Positions 7,878-17,237 of a DNA stretch of 64,000 nt are shown here, piece after piece (the first letter of the stretch is position 1; every line of letters starts with the position of its first letter). The position numbers and the translations under genes are program-made. Under the pieces are notes generated by a model that was given only the letters and a program-made list of their open reading frames with translations, was not told where the DNA came from and ran no database searches. Source of the DNA: Clostridium kluyveri (lineage in GTDB: Bacteria > Bacillota > Clostridia > Clostridiales > Clostridiaceae). Where the stretch lies: contig NZ_CP018335.1 in the NCBI RefSeq assembly GCF_001902295.1, positions 2,976,001 to 3,040,000 on the forward strand, read 5' to 3'.

Positions 7878-8210
7878 TTATACCTCCTCAAAAAAAATAT
7901 CGATAATACTTTTAAAAAATATCCACTCATCTTTCTTTTTGCTAAGATAATTTATACCTTTATCAGTTATTTTATAATACCTCCTTCTCCCACCATTACT
8001 TTCTGTATCACCCCAATAAGAATGAACTAATTCATTCTTTTCTAATCTTTTTAGCACCACATATAAAGTACCTTCCTTAATTTCAAATTTTTCTTTACTC
8101 ATGTTCCTAATTTTTTTTGAAATTTCATAACCATATAAATCATTATTTTTAAGCAAAGATAATATTATACTTTCTATATATCCTTTTATCATTTCTTTAT
8201 TTATTTCCAA
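7878..8210 (-). CDS. PadR-family transcriptional regulator
   Basis: 110 residues with the PadR winged helix: ILSLLKNNDLYGYEISKKI (recognition region), EGTLYVVLKRLEKN and the wing NGGRRRYYKITDKG. The small size fits PadR subfamily 2. It heads an operon with the HAAS-domain membrane gene 2 nt downstream. Such regulators normally repress their own operon. A truncated duplicate of its 3' end lies at 6951-7080. Confidence 0.9.
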   Translation of the reverse strand: MEINKEMIKGYIESIILSLLKNNDLYGYEISKKIRNMSKEKFEIKEGTLYVVLKRLEKNELVHSYWGDTESNGGRRRYYKITDKGINYLSKKKDEWIFFKSIIDIFFEEV

Positions 8211-8354
8211 TAAAAATCACTTCCTTATATTATATATATCATAGATTACTATATACTGTAAAGTAATCTATGGTAATTAAGTTATTTTATATATACTAAA
8301 AAGAGCTAGTTTAAAGTAACTCGCTCTGTATTAATATTTGTTATTTATTATTCA

Positions 8355-8666
8355 CTATTTCCTATTTCCATCACTGTCAAAAATACTTCTTAAATGTATT
8401 TCTGAAATAAAAACGCCAATTAAAATAACTGGTACTATTCCAATAGATAATACAACAGCAATTAAGCCATTGAAATTATCATAAAATACTACAGCAAATA
8501 TCAAAGTCAACACAAGGTATACTGCTCCACATATAACTTTCAATTCATCAATTGTTGAGTTCGTCTTCTCTATCAAAGATATTCCTTCTTGTACCTTCTG
8601 TTCTTTTAAAGTAAAAAATTTTACTTTAACTTTTAAATTTTCAATTTTTATCGCAAAATTATTCAC
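8355..8666 (-). CDS. Small membrane protein, unknown
   Basis: 103 residues. The soluble N-terminal half (residues 1-42) is charged and helical; two hydrophobic segments follow (VICGAVYLVLTLIFAVVF and a second at about 70-90). Its start overlaps the end of the ferritin-like gene by 8 nt, so the two are probably translated together. I do not recognise the family. Confidence 0.55.
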   Translation of the reverse strand: MNNFAIKIENLKVKVKFFTLKEQKVQEGISLIEKTNSTIDELKVICGAVYLVLTLIFAVVFYDNFNGLIAVVLSIGIVPVILIGVFISEIHLRSIFDSDGNRK

Positions 8667-9219
8667 CTGTAAGTTCTATATGTTCTTCCTCAACCTTAGA
8701 AAGTACATTAAATATCTTTACAATGTTTTCTTCATGAATTTCTTTTTCATATTTTTTATAATATTCTACAGCATGTTTTTCCCTTTCACAAGCTGCAGCA
8801 AGTAAAGCTTCATCGGTATTATATTTTGAATAATCCATATCTTTAAGTACTGGAAATTCTTTAATACCAGCTATTTTCTTGTGAATTCTAGCATGCATAT
8901 ATTCTATGCTTGATAAATCCTTAAACATACTTTTTACATTTTCATCTTTTGCCATATCTGAAGCCTTCTTATAAAAATCCCCATTAAAAACTTCCAACTT
9001 AACTGCATGATCTATTATTTTTAAATCATTTCGATTCAATTTATTTCTATCATATTTTATTTCTTGTCCATCTTCTATTAAATATTCAATTGCTGCTCCA
9101 CAAAATGGGCAATACATTATTTTTTCTTTACTATTTGAATTTATAAATGCTTCTTTATTAAAATTATAATTCTTTTCATTTATTCCCATACCGCAAACAA
9201 TACAAGTCATTTTAACCAT
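8659..9219 (-). CDS. Ferritin-like (rubrerythrin-type) protein with N-terminal zinc ribbon
   Basis: 186 residues. The N-terminus has two CxxC pairs (CIVCG at 6-10, CPFCG at 37-41), a rubredoxin or zinc-ribbon-like module. The rest is a four-helix ferritin-like domain with carboxylate/histidine ligand motifs: KLEVFNGDFY, SIEYMHARIH, EREKHAVEYY and EEEHIEL. In the family this arrangement serves peroxide or oxygen reduction in anaerobes. The metal-binding pairs sit N-terminally, as in reverse rubrerythrins. It is followed by the overlapping small membrane gene. Confidence 0.75.
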   Translation of the reverse strand: MVKMTCIVCGMGINEKNYNFNKEAFINSNSKEKIMYCPFCGAAIEYLIEDGQEIKYDRNKLNRNDLKIIDHAVKLEVFNGDFYKKASDMAKDENVKSMFKDLSSIEYMHARIHKKIAGIKEFPVLKDMDYSKYNTDEALLAAACEREKHAVEYYKKYEKEIHEENIVKIFNVLSKVEEEHIELTGE

Positions 9220-9941
9220 ATAAACATTCCCTTCTAAATAACTTTTAATTTTAGTATAGCATAAAATAAGTATTAATCTGTTTAAAATAAATGCCTGTTT
9301 TTAGTCTACTAATTATTTTATAAAATTTTTCACTTGTGACGCAAGTTTTGAATTAAAGGAAACATCTAGGAACATGAATGATATAAATATAACAGAAGAA
9401 GTTATAATAAAAGAGAAAAAGAACAGGAGCTTCATGCTACCAGAAAGCACTATAAAAAGTTGAAAGAATTGAATTTTATTTTGGATAAAGATCCAAGTAG
9501 TATTGAAGAAGATAGTACATTACAGAATCCATGTAATATACTATCTTTTCCCCTAAATCAAGTAATAAAATAGATAACTATGACTTCTGTATATCTAAAG
9601 CTGTCTATAAACTTATAGTTTTTATTCATAGATTTTCTATCAAAGCTAATAACAATTCGTCTAGCTACTTTAGAGGGAGACACTTATCTTTTAAAGAACA
9701 ATTTTGACAATCAATATGTTTAGCAACATAGCTTCTTTTTTTGTATTTACCAGTATCAACACTAGTAAATCTAAGGATTTTATTATTAGGACATATAATA
9801 TTGTAGGACAAGCATAAACTGTTAAGCTTCAGAGCATATGGTTATGAAATTTAACTACTTCACCCCTGGTTACAGAGCTGCTACTCCTACACTATAATTT
9901 CAAAGTACATATTATTCTAGTTAAACTTTAACTTGAAACAA
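9220..9941. other. Long gene-free stretch with decayed remnants
   Basis: 722 bp without an intact gene. An imperfect palindrome CTTGTGACGCAAG lies at 9333-9345 upstream of the ferritin-like gene. On the plus strand 9398-9571 is open and codes a charged helical peptide (SYNKREKEQELHATRK) but has no start; I do not recognise it. A transposase scar (9665-9805) is listed separately. Confidence 0.5.
9665..9805 (-). pseudogene. IS1182-type transposase remnant
   Basis: Minus-strand translation gives CPNNKILRFTSVDTGKYK, then AKHIDCQNCSLKDKC. The spacing of CPNNK and CxxC....C is that of the cysteine-containing segment in IS1182-family DDE transposases. Only about 45 codons remain, ending at a stop at 9665. 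Confidence 0.55.
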
Positions 9942-11153
9942 TCACAAATATAATCCCACTTGATATGTAGAGTCAAAATATGCACCTATTAAATCCTCAA
10001 CCTTTAGAGCAAAAGCTAACTGCAAATGTGTTACCTCATCCCATTTTTCGTTTTCATATGCAATAATTAATTTTAATACCTTACTATAATAATTATCTTT
10101 TTCTCCAAGTAATGCACTTTTAACCGCACTGGGCATAGATAACTCTTTTAATATCTCATTAAGTGGTCTTTCCAATATAGCATCTATTAAAGAAAACATT
10201 CCTGTTAAAAATGCATTAAATGATTTTTCCACCAGTCCTGACTTGATAAATATGGATTCTGCAAAATATGCCCTAACTAGTGTATTAACTGTAAATATCT
10301 CTGGCTTATCATTGGCAATTGACTTTACACAGGTTAAGTTTATCCATTTTTTTATTTTATTTTCTCCAAAATAAACAATAGCATGCCTAATTGATTTTAT
10401 CTGACTTTTTAAGCAAAATTGAGCAGAATTTATTATTTTTAACAAATCATATGAAAGTGAAATATCATTTTTAATCAAATTTTCGATATTTTCAATAGAT
10501 ATTTCTTTTGAATTTATCTCCTTTAGTAACTTTATATATAGAAGTTTATTTTCGGGTATTTTTTTACCGGATATAATTACAGGTTTACTAAAATAATAGC
10601 CTTGAAAATATGTATATCCATACTGCATAGCTTCATTAAATTCATCACCTGTTTCAACTTTCTCTGCAAGAAATTTTATTTTTTTAGATTTTATACTATT
10701 AATTATTTTTTTTCGTTCATAATCTGGAGTTATACGAAAATCAACTTTTATTATATCTACAAGATTAATAAATTTTTTATGTTCTTCATCAAAAGGAAAA
10801 TCGTCTAAAGCAAGTATAAATCCTTTTTGTTTTAGAATTTTACATGTATTTATCACTTTATCTGATGGCTTTACATTTTCTAAGATTTCAATTGCTACAC
10901 TTTCAGGCGAAATTATTTCAAATATTCCCGATGTTAAAATGTTTTCAGTAAAATTAATAAACGCCATTTTGTTCTGAACTATCTTATCCATACCAATATA
11001 AAAAATACTATTTTTTATAACTTTAATAGTTGCTGTATCTCCATCGCTTTCAATACATTTATTTTTTTTAATATTGTCTCTAAACAAAAGTTCATATCCA
11101 TAAATTTTATTAAATCTATTAAAAATAGGCTGCCTTGCTACAAATATATCCAT
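9942..11153 (-). CDS. EAL-HDOD (YuxH-like) signalling protein
   Basis: 403 residues, starting MDIFVARQPIFNRFNKIYGY, the hallmark of YuxH-type proteins. An EAL-like domain occupies residues 1-195 and an HDOD domain about 200-395. EAL positions are degenerate: the expected DDFGTG is DDFPFD, while AEKVET and QGYYFSKP remain. It probably does not cleave cyclic di-GMP and may act as a binding or scaffold protein. HDOD proteins are linked to signalling, motility and biofilm control. It stands alone, with about 620 bp of gene-free DNA upstream. Confidence 0.85.
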   Translation of the reverse strand: MDIFVARQPIFNRFNKIYGYELLFRDNIKKNKCIESDGDTATIKVIKNSIFYIGMDKIVQNKMAFINFTENILTSGIFEIISPESVAIEILENVKPSDKVINTCKILKQKGFILALDDFPFDEEHKKFINLVDIIKVDFRITPDYERKKIINSIKSKKIKFLAEKVETGDEFNEAMQYGYTYFQGYYFSKPVIISGKKIPENKLLYIKLLKEINSKEISIENIENLIKNDISLSYDLLKIINSAQFCLKSQIKSIRHAIVYFGENKIKKWINLTCVKSIANDKPEIFTVNTLVRAYFAESIFIKSGLVEKSFNAFLTGMFSLIDAILERPLNEILKELSMPSAVKSALLGEKDNYYSKVLKLIIAYENEKWDEVTHLQLAFALKVEDLIGAYFDSTYQVGLYL

Positions 11154-11773
11154 AAGGACCTCCTTTTTATACGTTTACATAACACAATCTTTAATTTATC
11201 TGATAAAATATTTTGATATGCTAAACGCACATATTAATTTAAACATAAGCTCATTGATATTTATAAATGAATCCTCCTATTATTCCTGTTTCTACTGCTT
11301 TCACATATTATATTTAAGAAAAGAATCAGGTTGCAAAACTAACTTAAAGGTATCAGCACTTTGAATTATTAATTTCTCTAGTTTAACAAAAATTTAAAAT
11401 ACTAAATATATGTCCACTTAAGTATATAATCGATGGATCCGAATAAATATATAAGTAGTTTTTTATATATTTTTTTATTTGAAATCATCTACATATATAA
11501 TTAACCGATATTTATATAAGCTATAAATATATGAATAGTGAAATTATGGGCATGGGGAATACAAAATGTAATAGAAATTATTTTGGACCAATAGATGAGT
11601 ACGATAAAAGTATTCAGCCTAAAGAACGATTAAAGAAAAAATTAAAAAGAGCATTTCTGCTCTTGAATTTAAACATAATAAGAAAAATGCGAAATAACTC
11701 AACTACACATTATGCTCATACTCTCAACTACAAATTGAAATTAGTTAGTTCGATAACTGAAAATATTACTGTC
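11154..11773. other. Gene-free stretch
   Basis: 620 bp, very AT-rich. An 82-codon plus-strand frame exists at 11531-11779, but it lacks a ribosome binding site, shows no known motif and runs into the convergent DMT gene. I see no convincing gene, terminator or repeat here. Confidence 0.4.
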
Positions 11774-12757
11774 TTATAAATTAGGACTTCTATGTTCTAT
11801 ATTATACTCACATTTGCTTGATGATTTCCAACCAGTCTTCTGTTTAACCTCGCTGCCTTTTTTTATAAACTCCGGAACCTGTGCCAGAATAACAGAAAGG
11901 AATACGATTCCACATCCAATCAGTTCATTGCTGCTCAGGCGCTCATTTAATATTATCCAACCTGCAAGAGCGGCAAATACGGATTCAAGACTCATTACAA
12001 TAGATGCAACCGCAGGCTCAGCATATTTCTGGCCTACCATCTGTAGGGTATACCCCACACCACTGGATAGAATACCGGCGTAAAGGATTGGCAACCATAC
12101 GGCAAGTAGGACATCCATGCTTGGCTTTTCAATGATAATCGTAGCAATCAAAGATAGTGTTCCACATACAAAGAACTGGATGCAGGACATTTTGATGCTG
12201 TCAAGCTTTGAGAAATGGTCGATAACCAAGATATACGCCGTAAAGAAAACCGCCGAGACAAGGACCAAAATATCACCAAGATAAATGACGGAGAAACCAC
12301 CCGAAAGGCAAAGCATATACATTCCGGCAACGCAGCCGACCACCGAAAATAAAACGATCGGGTGCAGTTTTTTGCCGGAGATTCGAGCACACAGAGCGAC
12401 CATGACTACATAGCTTGCTGTGAGGAACCCAGCTCTGCCGGAGGATGCTACACCGTCAGGATAAACCGAAATGCCGAACTGTTGGAAGTTGACGGCAGAA
12501 AACAGAGCAATACCACAGAGTAGGCCGCCAATAATGACTCGCTTGGAATCTGCTTTTTTCAGTTTTCCCGTAAGTGCCTTTTCAAAAGCCTTTCTCACTT
12601 CCATAAACACAAGCAGAAACAGCGCAGCGACCAATGAGCGTGCCGCATTGAAGGTAAATGAACCAATATTATTTGCCGCAGAGGATTGTGCCACAAAAGC
12701 CACTCCCCATATAAGTGCAGTTAAAAGCAGTATTAATGTACCCTTTGTTTTTTTCAT
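11774..12757 (-). CDS. DMT-superfamily (EamA) transporter
   Basis: 327 residues with about ten hydrophobic segments in two EamA repeats. The N-terminal repeat starts KGTLILLLTALIWGVAFVAQ (the typical WG motif), and the second repeat contains EPAVASIVMSLESVFAALAG followed by LNERLSSNELIG. It should sit in the cytoplasmic membrane and export a small metabolite; the substrate is unknown. Its GC content is clearly higher than its neighbours, suggesting recent transfer. A short leader with a terminator hairpin lies upstream, so expression may be attenuated. Confidence 0.85.
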   Translation of the reverse strand: MKKTKGTLILLLTALIWGVAFVAQSSAANNIGSFTFNAARSLVAALFLLVFMEVRKAFEKALTGKLKKADSKRVIIGGLLCGIALFSAVNFQQFGISVYPDGVASSGRAGFLTASYVVMVALCARISGKKLHPIVLFSVVGCVAGMYMLCLSGGFSVIYLGDILVLVSAVFFTAYILVIDHFSKLDSIKMSCIQFFVCGTLSLIATIIIEKPSMDVLLAVWLPILYAGILSSGVGYTLQMVGQKYAEPAVASIVMSLESVFAALAGWIILNERLSSNELIGCGIVFLSVILAQVPEFIKKGSEVKQKTGWKSSSKCEYNIEHRSPNL

Positions 12758-12849
12758 AACAGACTTCCTCTCTTTTTCATAATAAAAAATACCGTATGCA
12801 AGATTAGCCTCGCATACGGTAGGTGCTCACCCGATGAAATTTCTTTATG
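12758..12849 (-). promoter_or_regulatory. Leader with attenuator-like terminator upstream of the DMT transporter
   Basis: The predicted leader is about 90 nt. It starts with the compact motif TCATCGGGTGAGCACC and then folds a stem of ACCGTATGC with GCATACGGT (12790-12821) followed by a T6 run and TATT. That is a good intrinsic terminator between promoter and start codon (RBS GAGAGGAAG). A riboswitch or attenuator is plausible; I do not recognise a known class. Confidence 0.5.
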
Positions 12850-12855
12850 TTTAGT

Positions 12856-12885
12856 ATTATAGCACTCTTTTTACGAATTTGCACT
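12856..12885 (-). promoter_or_regulatory. Promoter for the DMT leader
   Basis: A perfect minus-strand TATAAT lies at 12856-12861, with a weaker -35 (GTGCAA) 17 bp upstream. Transcription would begin near 12849. Confidence 0.45.
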
Positions 12886-13004
12886 AGTGTGGAAAAACTT
12901 CATCGCAGCCTTCGTTTTGCACAGATAATATTTGATATATCAGCTCTCCAAATTCCTGTTTATCGGTAAAATTATATAAATAATCGTTAGTTCATGGTTT
13001 CCTA

Positions 13005-13463
13005 CTATCGCAAAGTAACCAATACCTTATAGTTGTGCGTCAACCCTTCTGGCTTCTTCTCTCCAAATAATCTGTACCTTAGATAATCATCTACATATAC
13101 ACAAAATGGAACTAACATAAACCATATTAAGGTGTAAGATAAACATATCTGCCCATACAAATTAAAAGGTTCCCTAGAATAATCCCATATGCCTAATCCT
13201 AACCATATATTAAGTATTACACCACTTATAAATTCCAGTACAAGAATTATAAGAGTTCCTATAATGCACTGCTGCCACATTTTTCTGTCATAAAACATTT
13301 GATGCTCATTAAGCCTTCCTATTAAAAAAGCACTTATTCCACCAACTACCAACATACTTATATGTGTCCATCCGTGCCATAAACCCTCCAATACCATATA
13401 TAAAGCACCCATCATGAATATTAAAATTAGGTCTTTCTTTAATCTAGAATAATTATATCCCAT
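13005..13463 (-). CDS. Putative ABC-transporter type IV (CmpB-like) membrane protein
   Basis: 152 residues with four hydrophobic segments. Conserved features of the family are visible: LEGLWHGWTHISML near residue 25, ISGVILNIWLGLGIWDYS around residue 90 and YVDDYLRYRLFG near the end. Members are clostridial integral membrane proteins of unclear role, annotated as putative ABC permeases without an attached ATPase, and none is nearby here. Confidence 0.7.
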   Translation of the reverse strand: MGYNYSRLKKDLILIFMMGALYMVLEGLWHGWTHISMLVVGGISAFLIGRLNEHQMFYDRKMWQQCIIGTLIILVLEFISGVILNIWLGLGIWDYSREPFNLYGQICLSYTLIWFMLVPFCVYVDDYLRYRLFGEKKPEGLTHNYKVLVTLR

Positions 13464-13697
13464 GCTACTGAATTCACCTCTTCTACTGTTGTAAGTGTTT
13501 TTACATAAACCTGTAATAATTCTTTATACTTTATAGTATTTGTCATAAAGTTTTCGTTATAAGTATTTCAAACAAAATAAAAAAATTATCTCTAGCCCCT
13601 ATTTTGCCTTATTTATTATTATTCCGGCGTTAGGGGACATCATAAAAATATTGTAACAAATCAAGGAAGCAAAGCTAAAGAATATATTACCCTTTCA

Positions 13698-14246
13698 TTA
13701 CTTCTTAATCTTGTCATTTAAAATATTTAAAACTAATTCATAAAATCCACACTCAATACGTATTTTATTTAATGATTTTTCTTTAAGCTTACTTACTACA
13801 TAATTCAAAAACCCCGATATAAATAAAATCATATATACACAAATAATGAAAGATATAATATTATTTTTATTATCACGAATTAATATAAACGCCATAGTTA
13901 CTAATATAGAAATACCTGTTGCTACAAATGTCATAAAATGGCTATAATCAATCATTTTTTCTTTCCCCTTGCATAAAACTAACTTATTATTAAAATATAT
14001 TTTTATTTCTTCTAAACTCTTTAAAATCCCATGTATTTCTACTTTACGATATAAATATAGATCTTTTGAATCAAATTTACTATTAATATAATCAATTAAA
14101 TTAAGAAGCTTTAAATCTAATTGCTTTTCATCCATTAAATCAAACTTTCCTAGTTCATTAAAATCTAACTCCTTATTTGCATATTCATAATAACTCTCTA
14201 TAGTTAACTTATCCAAAGACAACATCTCCTCGATATTTAATACCAC
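13698..14246 (-). CDS. Hypothetical membrane protein
   Basis: 182 residues. A charged, helical N-terminal domain of about 105 residues is followed by two membrane segments (FMTFVATGISILVTMAFILI and IISFIICVYMILFISGF) and a short basic tail ending NILNDKIKK. I recognise no family. It lies just left of the duplicated small-RNA region but has no clear link to it. Confidence 0.5.
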   Translation of the reverse strand: MVLNIEEMLSLDKLTIESYYEYANKELDFNELGKFDLMDEKQLDLKLLNLIDYINSKFDSKDLYLYRKVEIHGILKSLEEIKIYFNNKLVLCKGKEKMIDYSHFMTFVATGISILVTMAFILIRDNKNNIISFIICVYMILFISGFLNYVVSKLKEKSLNKIRIECGFYELVLNILNDKIKK

Positions 14247-14518
14247 ATATATTCTTCACAATCCCCAAAATTCCTCCTAAATTTTAGATAGATTTAATAT
14301 TCTATGTTGAATATTGGTATTGAAGGAGATATTACACAGAACTTCGTAACTTATTTGCTAATTTACTTTCAAAATCTATGAATAGAGGTACTAAAGACAG
14401 AATTCATTCATTATTAAATTGATATTTGCCTTAACTTATTATTTTACGCTCTATTTCTACAAATTATCCACAAGCTATGCACATTATCTACAACATTAAA
14501 ATAATTCGACTTTTTCCA

Positions 14519-14690
14519 ATAAAAATAAGCACCCTAAATAATGGATGCCTACTTTTAACAATGTTATTTTGAAGGGACGCAATTTAATATACTAGCTTCT
14601 GGCAGTTGCATCTATATTTAAAGTGCCCTGCAACCACAGACACCGGGTTAAATCTTCATACAGTAGGGAACTAATTTATAATCTGTTATA
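14519..14690 (-). ncRNA. Probable small RNA, copy A
   Basis: About 170 nt with a candidate -10 (TATAAT, 14697-14702), a conserved core and a terminator. The core reads GGTGTCTGTGGTTGCAGG then ATGCAACTGCCA, giving a GTTGCA/TGCAAC stem. The 3' end is a 12-bp stem (AAGTAGGCATCC with GGGTGCTTATTT, with G-U pairs) and a U-rich tail at 14521-14556. No reading frame of note lies inside. The unit is repeated about 450 bp away. Confidence 0.55.
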
Positions 14691-14762
14691 ACATTTATTA
14701 TATATGGTACTTGTTACAATCTAGTGTCCTATGTAATAACTATTTGTAAATAATATAAAATA

Positions 14763-14793
14763 GACACTGCCTAAACAAACAGGCACTCATTTT
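14763..14793 (-). terminator. Terminator-like hairpin between the small-RNA copies
   Basis: AGTGCCTG and AGGCAGTGT pair imperfectly on the minus strand and are followed by CTATTTTAT. It resembles the terminators of the two small-RNA copies. Confidence 0.35.
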
Positions 14794-14970
14794 CCCTCTA
14801 AGTTTTAACAACTTAGGACATTTTTATTGTATATTATAATTATTTACATAATATGTATTGAATGTTAAATGATATTTACAATCATGATAAAAGACACCTA
14901 AACTTGCTAAGTACCTTACCCACTAATTGCCACTGTATACAATTCCCTATTAACTAAATCTTTAAAATAT

Positions 14971-15166
14971 AAAAATAAGTACTCTAAATGACGAGTGCTT
15001 ATTTTTATATAACATTATTTTGAAGGAGACTAATATTTATACTATCCTGTGGCAGTTGCATTTGAGTTTTAAGTATCCTGCAACTACAGACACCAGTTTA
15101 CATTTATGCTTAGGGGGCATTAATTTATAAACTATTTATTTAAACTAAGGTTATTTCCTTAGGACA
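14971..15166 (-). ncRNA. Probable small RNA, copy B
   Basis: About 195 nt, homologous to copy A from upstream of the -10 through the terminator. The core reads GGTGTCTGTAGTTGCAGG then ATGCAACTGCCA, so the central stem is kept while flanks vary. The terminator stem AAATAAGCACTC/GAGTACTTATTT (14971-15007) keeps pairing despite changes relative to copy A. The -10 is TATAAT at 15173-15178, with a conserved stretch GACA..A.A.TGTAA.AA upstream in both copies. Confidence 0.55.
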
Positions 15167-15373
15167 CTTATAATTATATATAGTATTTATTACAGTTTAA
15201 TGTCATATTTATTAACTTATTGTAATGAATTTTACCATTATATGAACAAAACAGAAGATAATCCTTAACCAGGCAATTATGTATTTTACATTTAAAATCC
15301 TAATCCCTATATAATTATTATATATTAATCGTATATATTAGTTGTCAAAACATTATGTGATTTAACCCAACAT

Positions 15374-15405
15374 GAAAATAAGCACCAGTTTCTCCAGTGC
15401 CTATC
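15374..15405 (-). terminator. Third terminator hairpin of the same type
   Basis: GGCACTGG pairs with CTGGTGCTT and is followed by TATTTTC on the minus strand. Upstream of it (about 15411-15620) I see only a possible frameshifted small membrane peptide (HFVLIVLVIGFVYSINIIL), so this may end a decayed gene or a lost third small-RNA copy. The remaining DNA, 15620-16033, shows no gene. Confidence 0.4.
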
Positions 15406-16033
15406 TCTGACAAATACTACTGTAAATATACTAGGGGAAAAACATTTAAAAGATTATACCTTTCGATTTTATCCTTATATATTACAGTATAATATTTATG
15501 CTGTATACAAATCCTATTACTAAAACTATTAATACAAAATGATAAATACTTCTTCCTATAGTTAATTTTTTTGAGCATAAATTCTGCTATTCACAACTCT
15601 TCTTATCCTCACAGTAGAATAAATTATTATAATTATTACTATGGGGATTATAATGATACATTACATAAGTAATTTATTTCACTGTTCTTAAACGAATAAC
15701 TTCATTTGAAAATGATTCTGAATATTTTCTCCACACAGCATAATTTATTATTAATAATATTTGTTGAATTATAACTTTCAAGATACAATTCACTTTTATA
15801 TAGAAAACCTTTTTAGGTGATACAGCCTTTGACATCATTGGAATTTATCGCTACTTTTTGCAGGAATTAAAGTTTTCAAACATACCTAAACCTATAATAC
15901 GCCCTCAATAAAATCCTGTACTAGCTGATCTTTTAAGGGAACCCATCTTCTTATACTTTTTTAACTTGGTATTTATTCTTAGATACTTAAATACTATTAA
16001 TTTTTTGATATGAGCACATTGTAAATGTGATTT

Positions 16034-17089
16034 TCAAACGATATTTCTTAATTTGTTTATAAGTATGTCCATTTCTTCGTCAGTTCCTATGCTTATCCTT
16101 AGAAAGTTGTGAATTCTTGGTTTGTCAAAATATCTAACAAGAATTCCACTATTTTTCAATTCGTTGAATATTATTTTAGCATGGATTCTATTGTGAGTGA
16201 CAAATAAAAAGTTAGCTTTAGATTCTAACACCTTAAATCCTAGATCTTTAAAATAAGGTATTACTTTTTTTCTCGTATTTATAATTTTGGAACTGATATT
16301 TTTAAAATAATGTTCATCTTCAAAAGCTGCTTTTGCTCCTGCCATGGAAAGACGGTTAACTGTATATGAGTTTATAGAATTTTTAATTCTGTTTAAGCCT
16401 TCTATTAATTCTATGTGACCAAAAGCAAATCCAACCCGCAATCCTGCTAATGCTCTTGATTTAGAAAGTGTCTGTACAACTAATAAATTTGGATAATCAT
16501 TTACAAATCTAGCTAGAGATTCTCCACCAAAATCTATATATGCCTCGTCAATTATAACAACACTTTCCATATTATATTCTACAATTTTTTTTAAATATTC
16601 AATAGCCATATATTTAGTAGTTGGTGCATTAGGATTTGGAATTACAATTCCACCATTTCTAATACAAAAAGAATCTATAGGGATATCAAAATTATCATCC
16701 AACGGAATTAATTCATATTTTAGATTAAACAATTTAGCATAAACTTCATAAAAACTATATGTTATATCTGGAAAAAGTATAGGTACTTCTTGATTAAAGA
16801 AAGCCATAAAAGAAAATGCTAATACTTCATCAGAGCCGTTACCTATAAAGACTTGATCTGAGGATAATTTATAATAATTTGCCAAAGTATTTCTCAGCTC
16901 ATCACAATTGGGGTCAGGATATAATTGAAGATTATTATTAGCTGCTTGTTCTATAGCTTTAATAACTTTAGGAGAAGGCGGATATGGATTTTCATTGGTA
17001 TTTAGTTTAATGTATTTTTTATTTTTAGGTTGTTCTCCCGGAACATAGGGTTCAATGTTTTTTGCAATTTTGCTCCAATATTTACTCAT
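16034..17089 (-). CDS. hisC: Histidinol-phosphate aminotransferase
   Basis: 351 residues, a PLP-dependent class II aminotransferase that converts imidazole-acetol phosphate and glutamate to histidinol phosphate. Motifs include LNTNENPYPPSPKV near the N-terminus, NGSDE (phosphate cup), PNPNAPTT, IIDEAYIDF (aspartate and tyrosine that contact PLP) and the Schiff-base lysine in QTLSKSRALAGLRVGF (about residue 210). Length is normal. No other his genes are nearby, so it is outside a his operon; a related amino acid or a cobalamin-precursor role is possible. Confidence 0.85.
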   Translation of the reverse strand: MSKYWSKIAKNIEPYVPGEQPKNKKYIKLNTNENPYPPSPKVIKAIEQAANNNLQLYPDPNCDELRNTLANYYKLSSDQVFIGNGSDEVLAFSFMAFFNQEVPILFPDITYSFYEVYAKLFNLKYELIPLDDNFDIPIDSFCIRNGGIVIPNPNAPTTKYMAIEYLKKIVEYNMESVVIIDEAYIDFGGESLARFVNDYPNLLVVQTLSKSRALAGLRVGFAFGHIELIEGLNRIKNSINSYTVNRLSMAGAKAAFEDEHYFKNISSKIINTRKKVIPYFKDLGFKVLESKANFLFVTHNRIHAKIIFNELKNSGILVRYFDKPRIHNFLRISIGTDEEMDILINKLRNIV

Positions 17090-17237
17090 ATATGATGCTC
17101 CCTTCTATTTCTACATTTTTAAATTTAAGTATGTTATATTGTTATTTGAAATTTTAAATTTCTATGATACTCACTTAACAAATACATAGACTTAAGTTCA
17201 CACTTATCTGCTGATAATCTATTAACTGCAACCGTAC

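Noticed and set aside
11531..11779. 82-codon plus-strand frame
   Set aside because: No ribosome binding site, no recognisable motif, low-complexity basic composition, and it overlaps the end of the convergent DMT gene.
14247..16033. CRISPR array in the repeat-rich gap
   Set aside because: There are only two ~170-195-nt units with promoters and terminators, no short regular repeats or spacers, and no cas genes.
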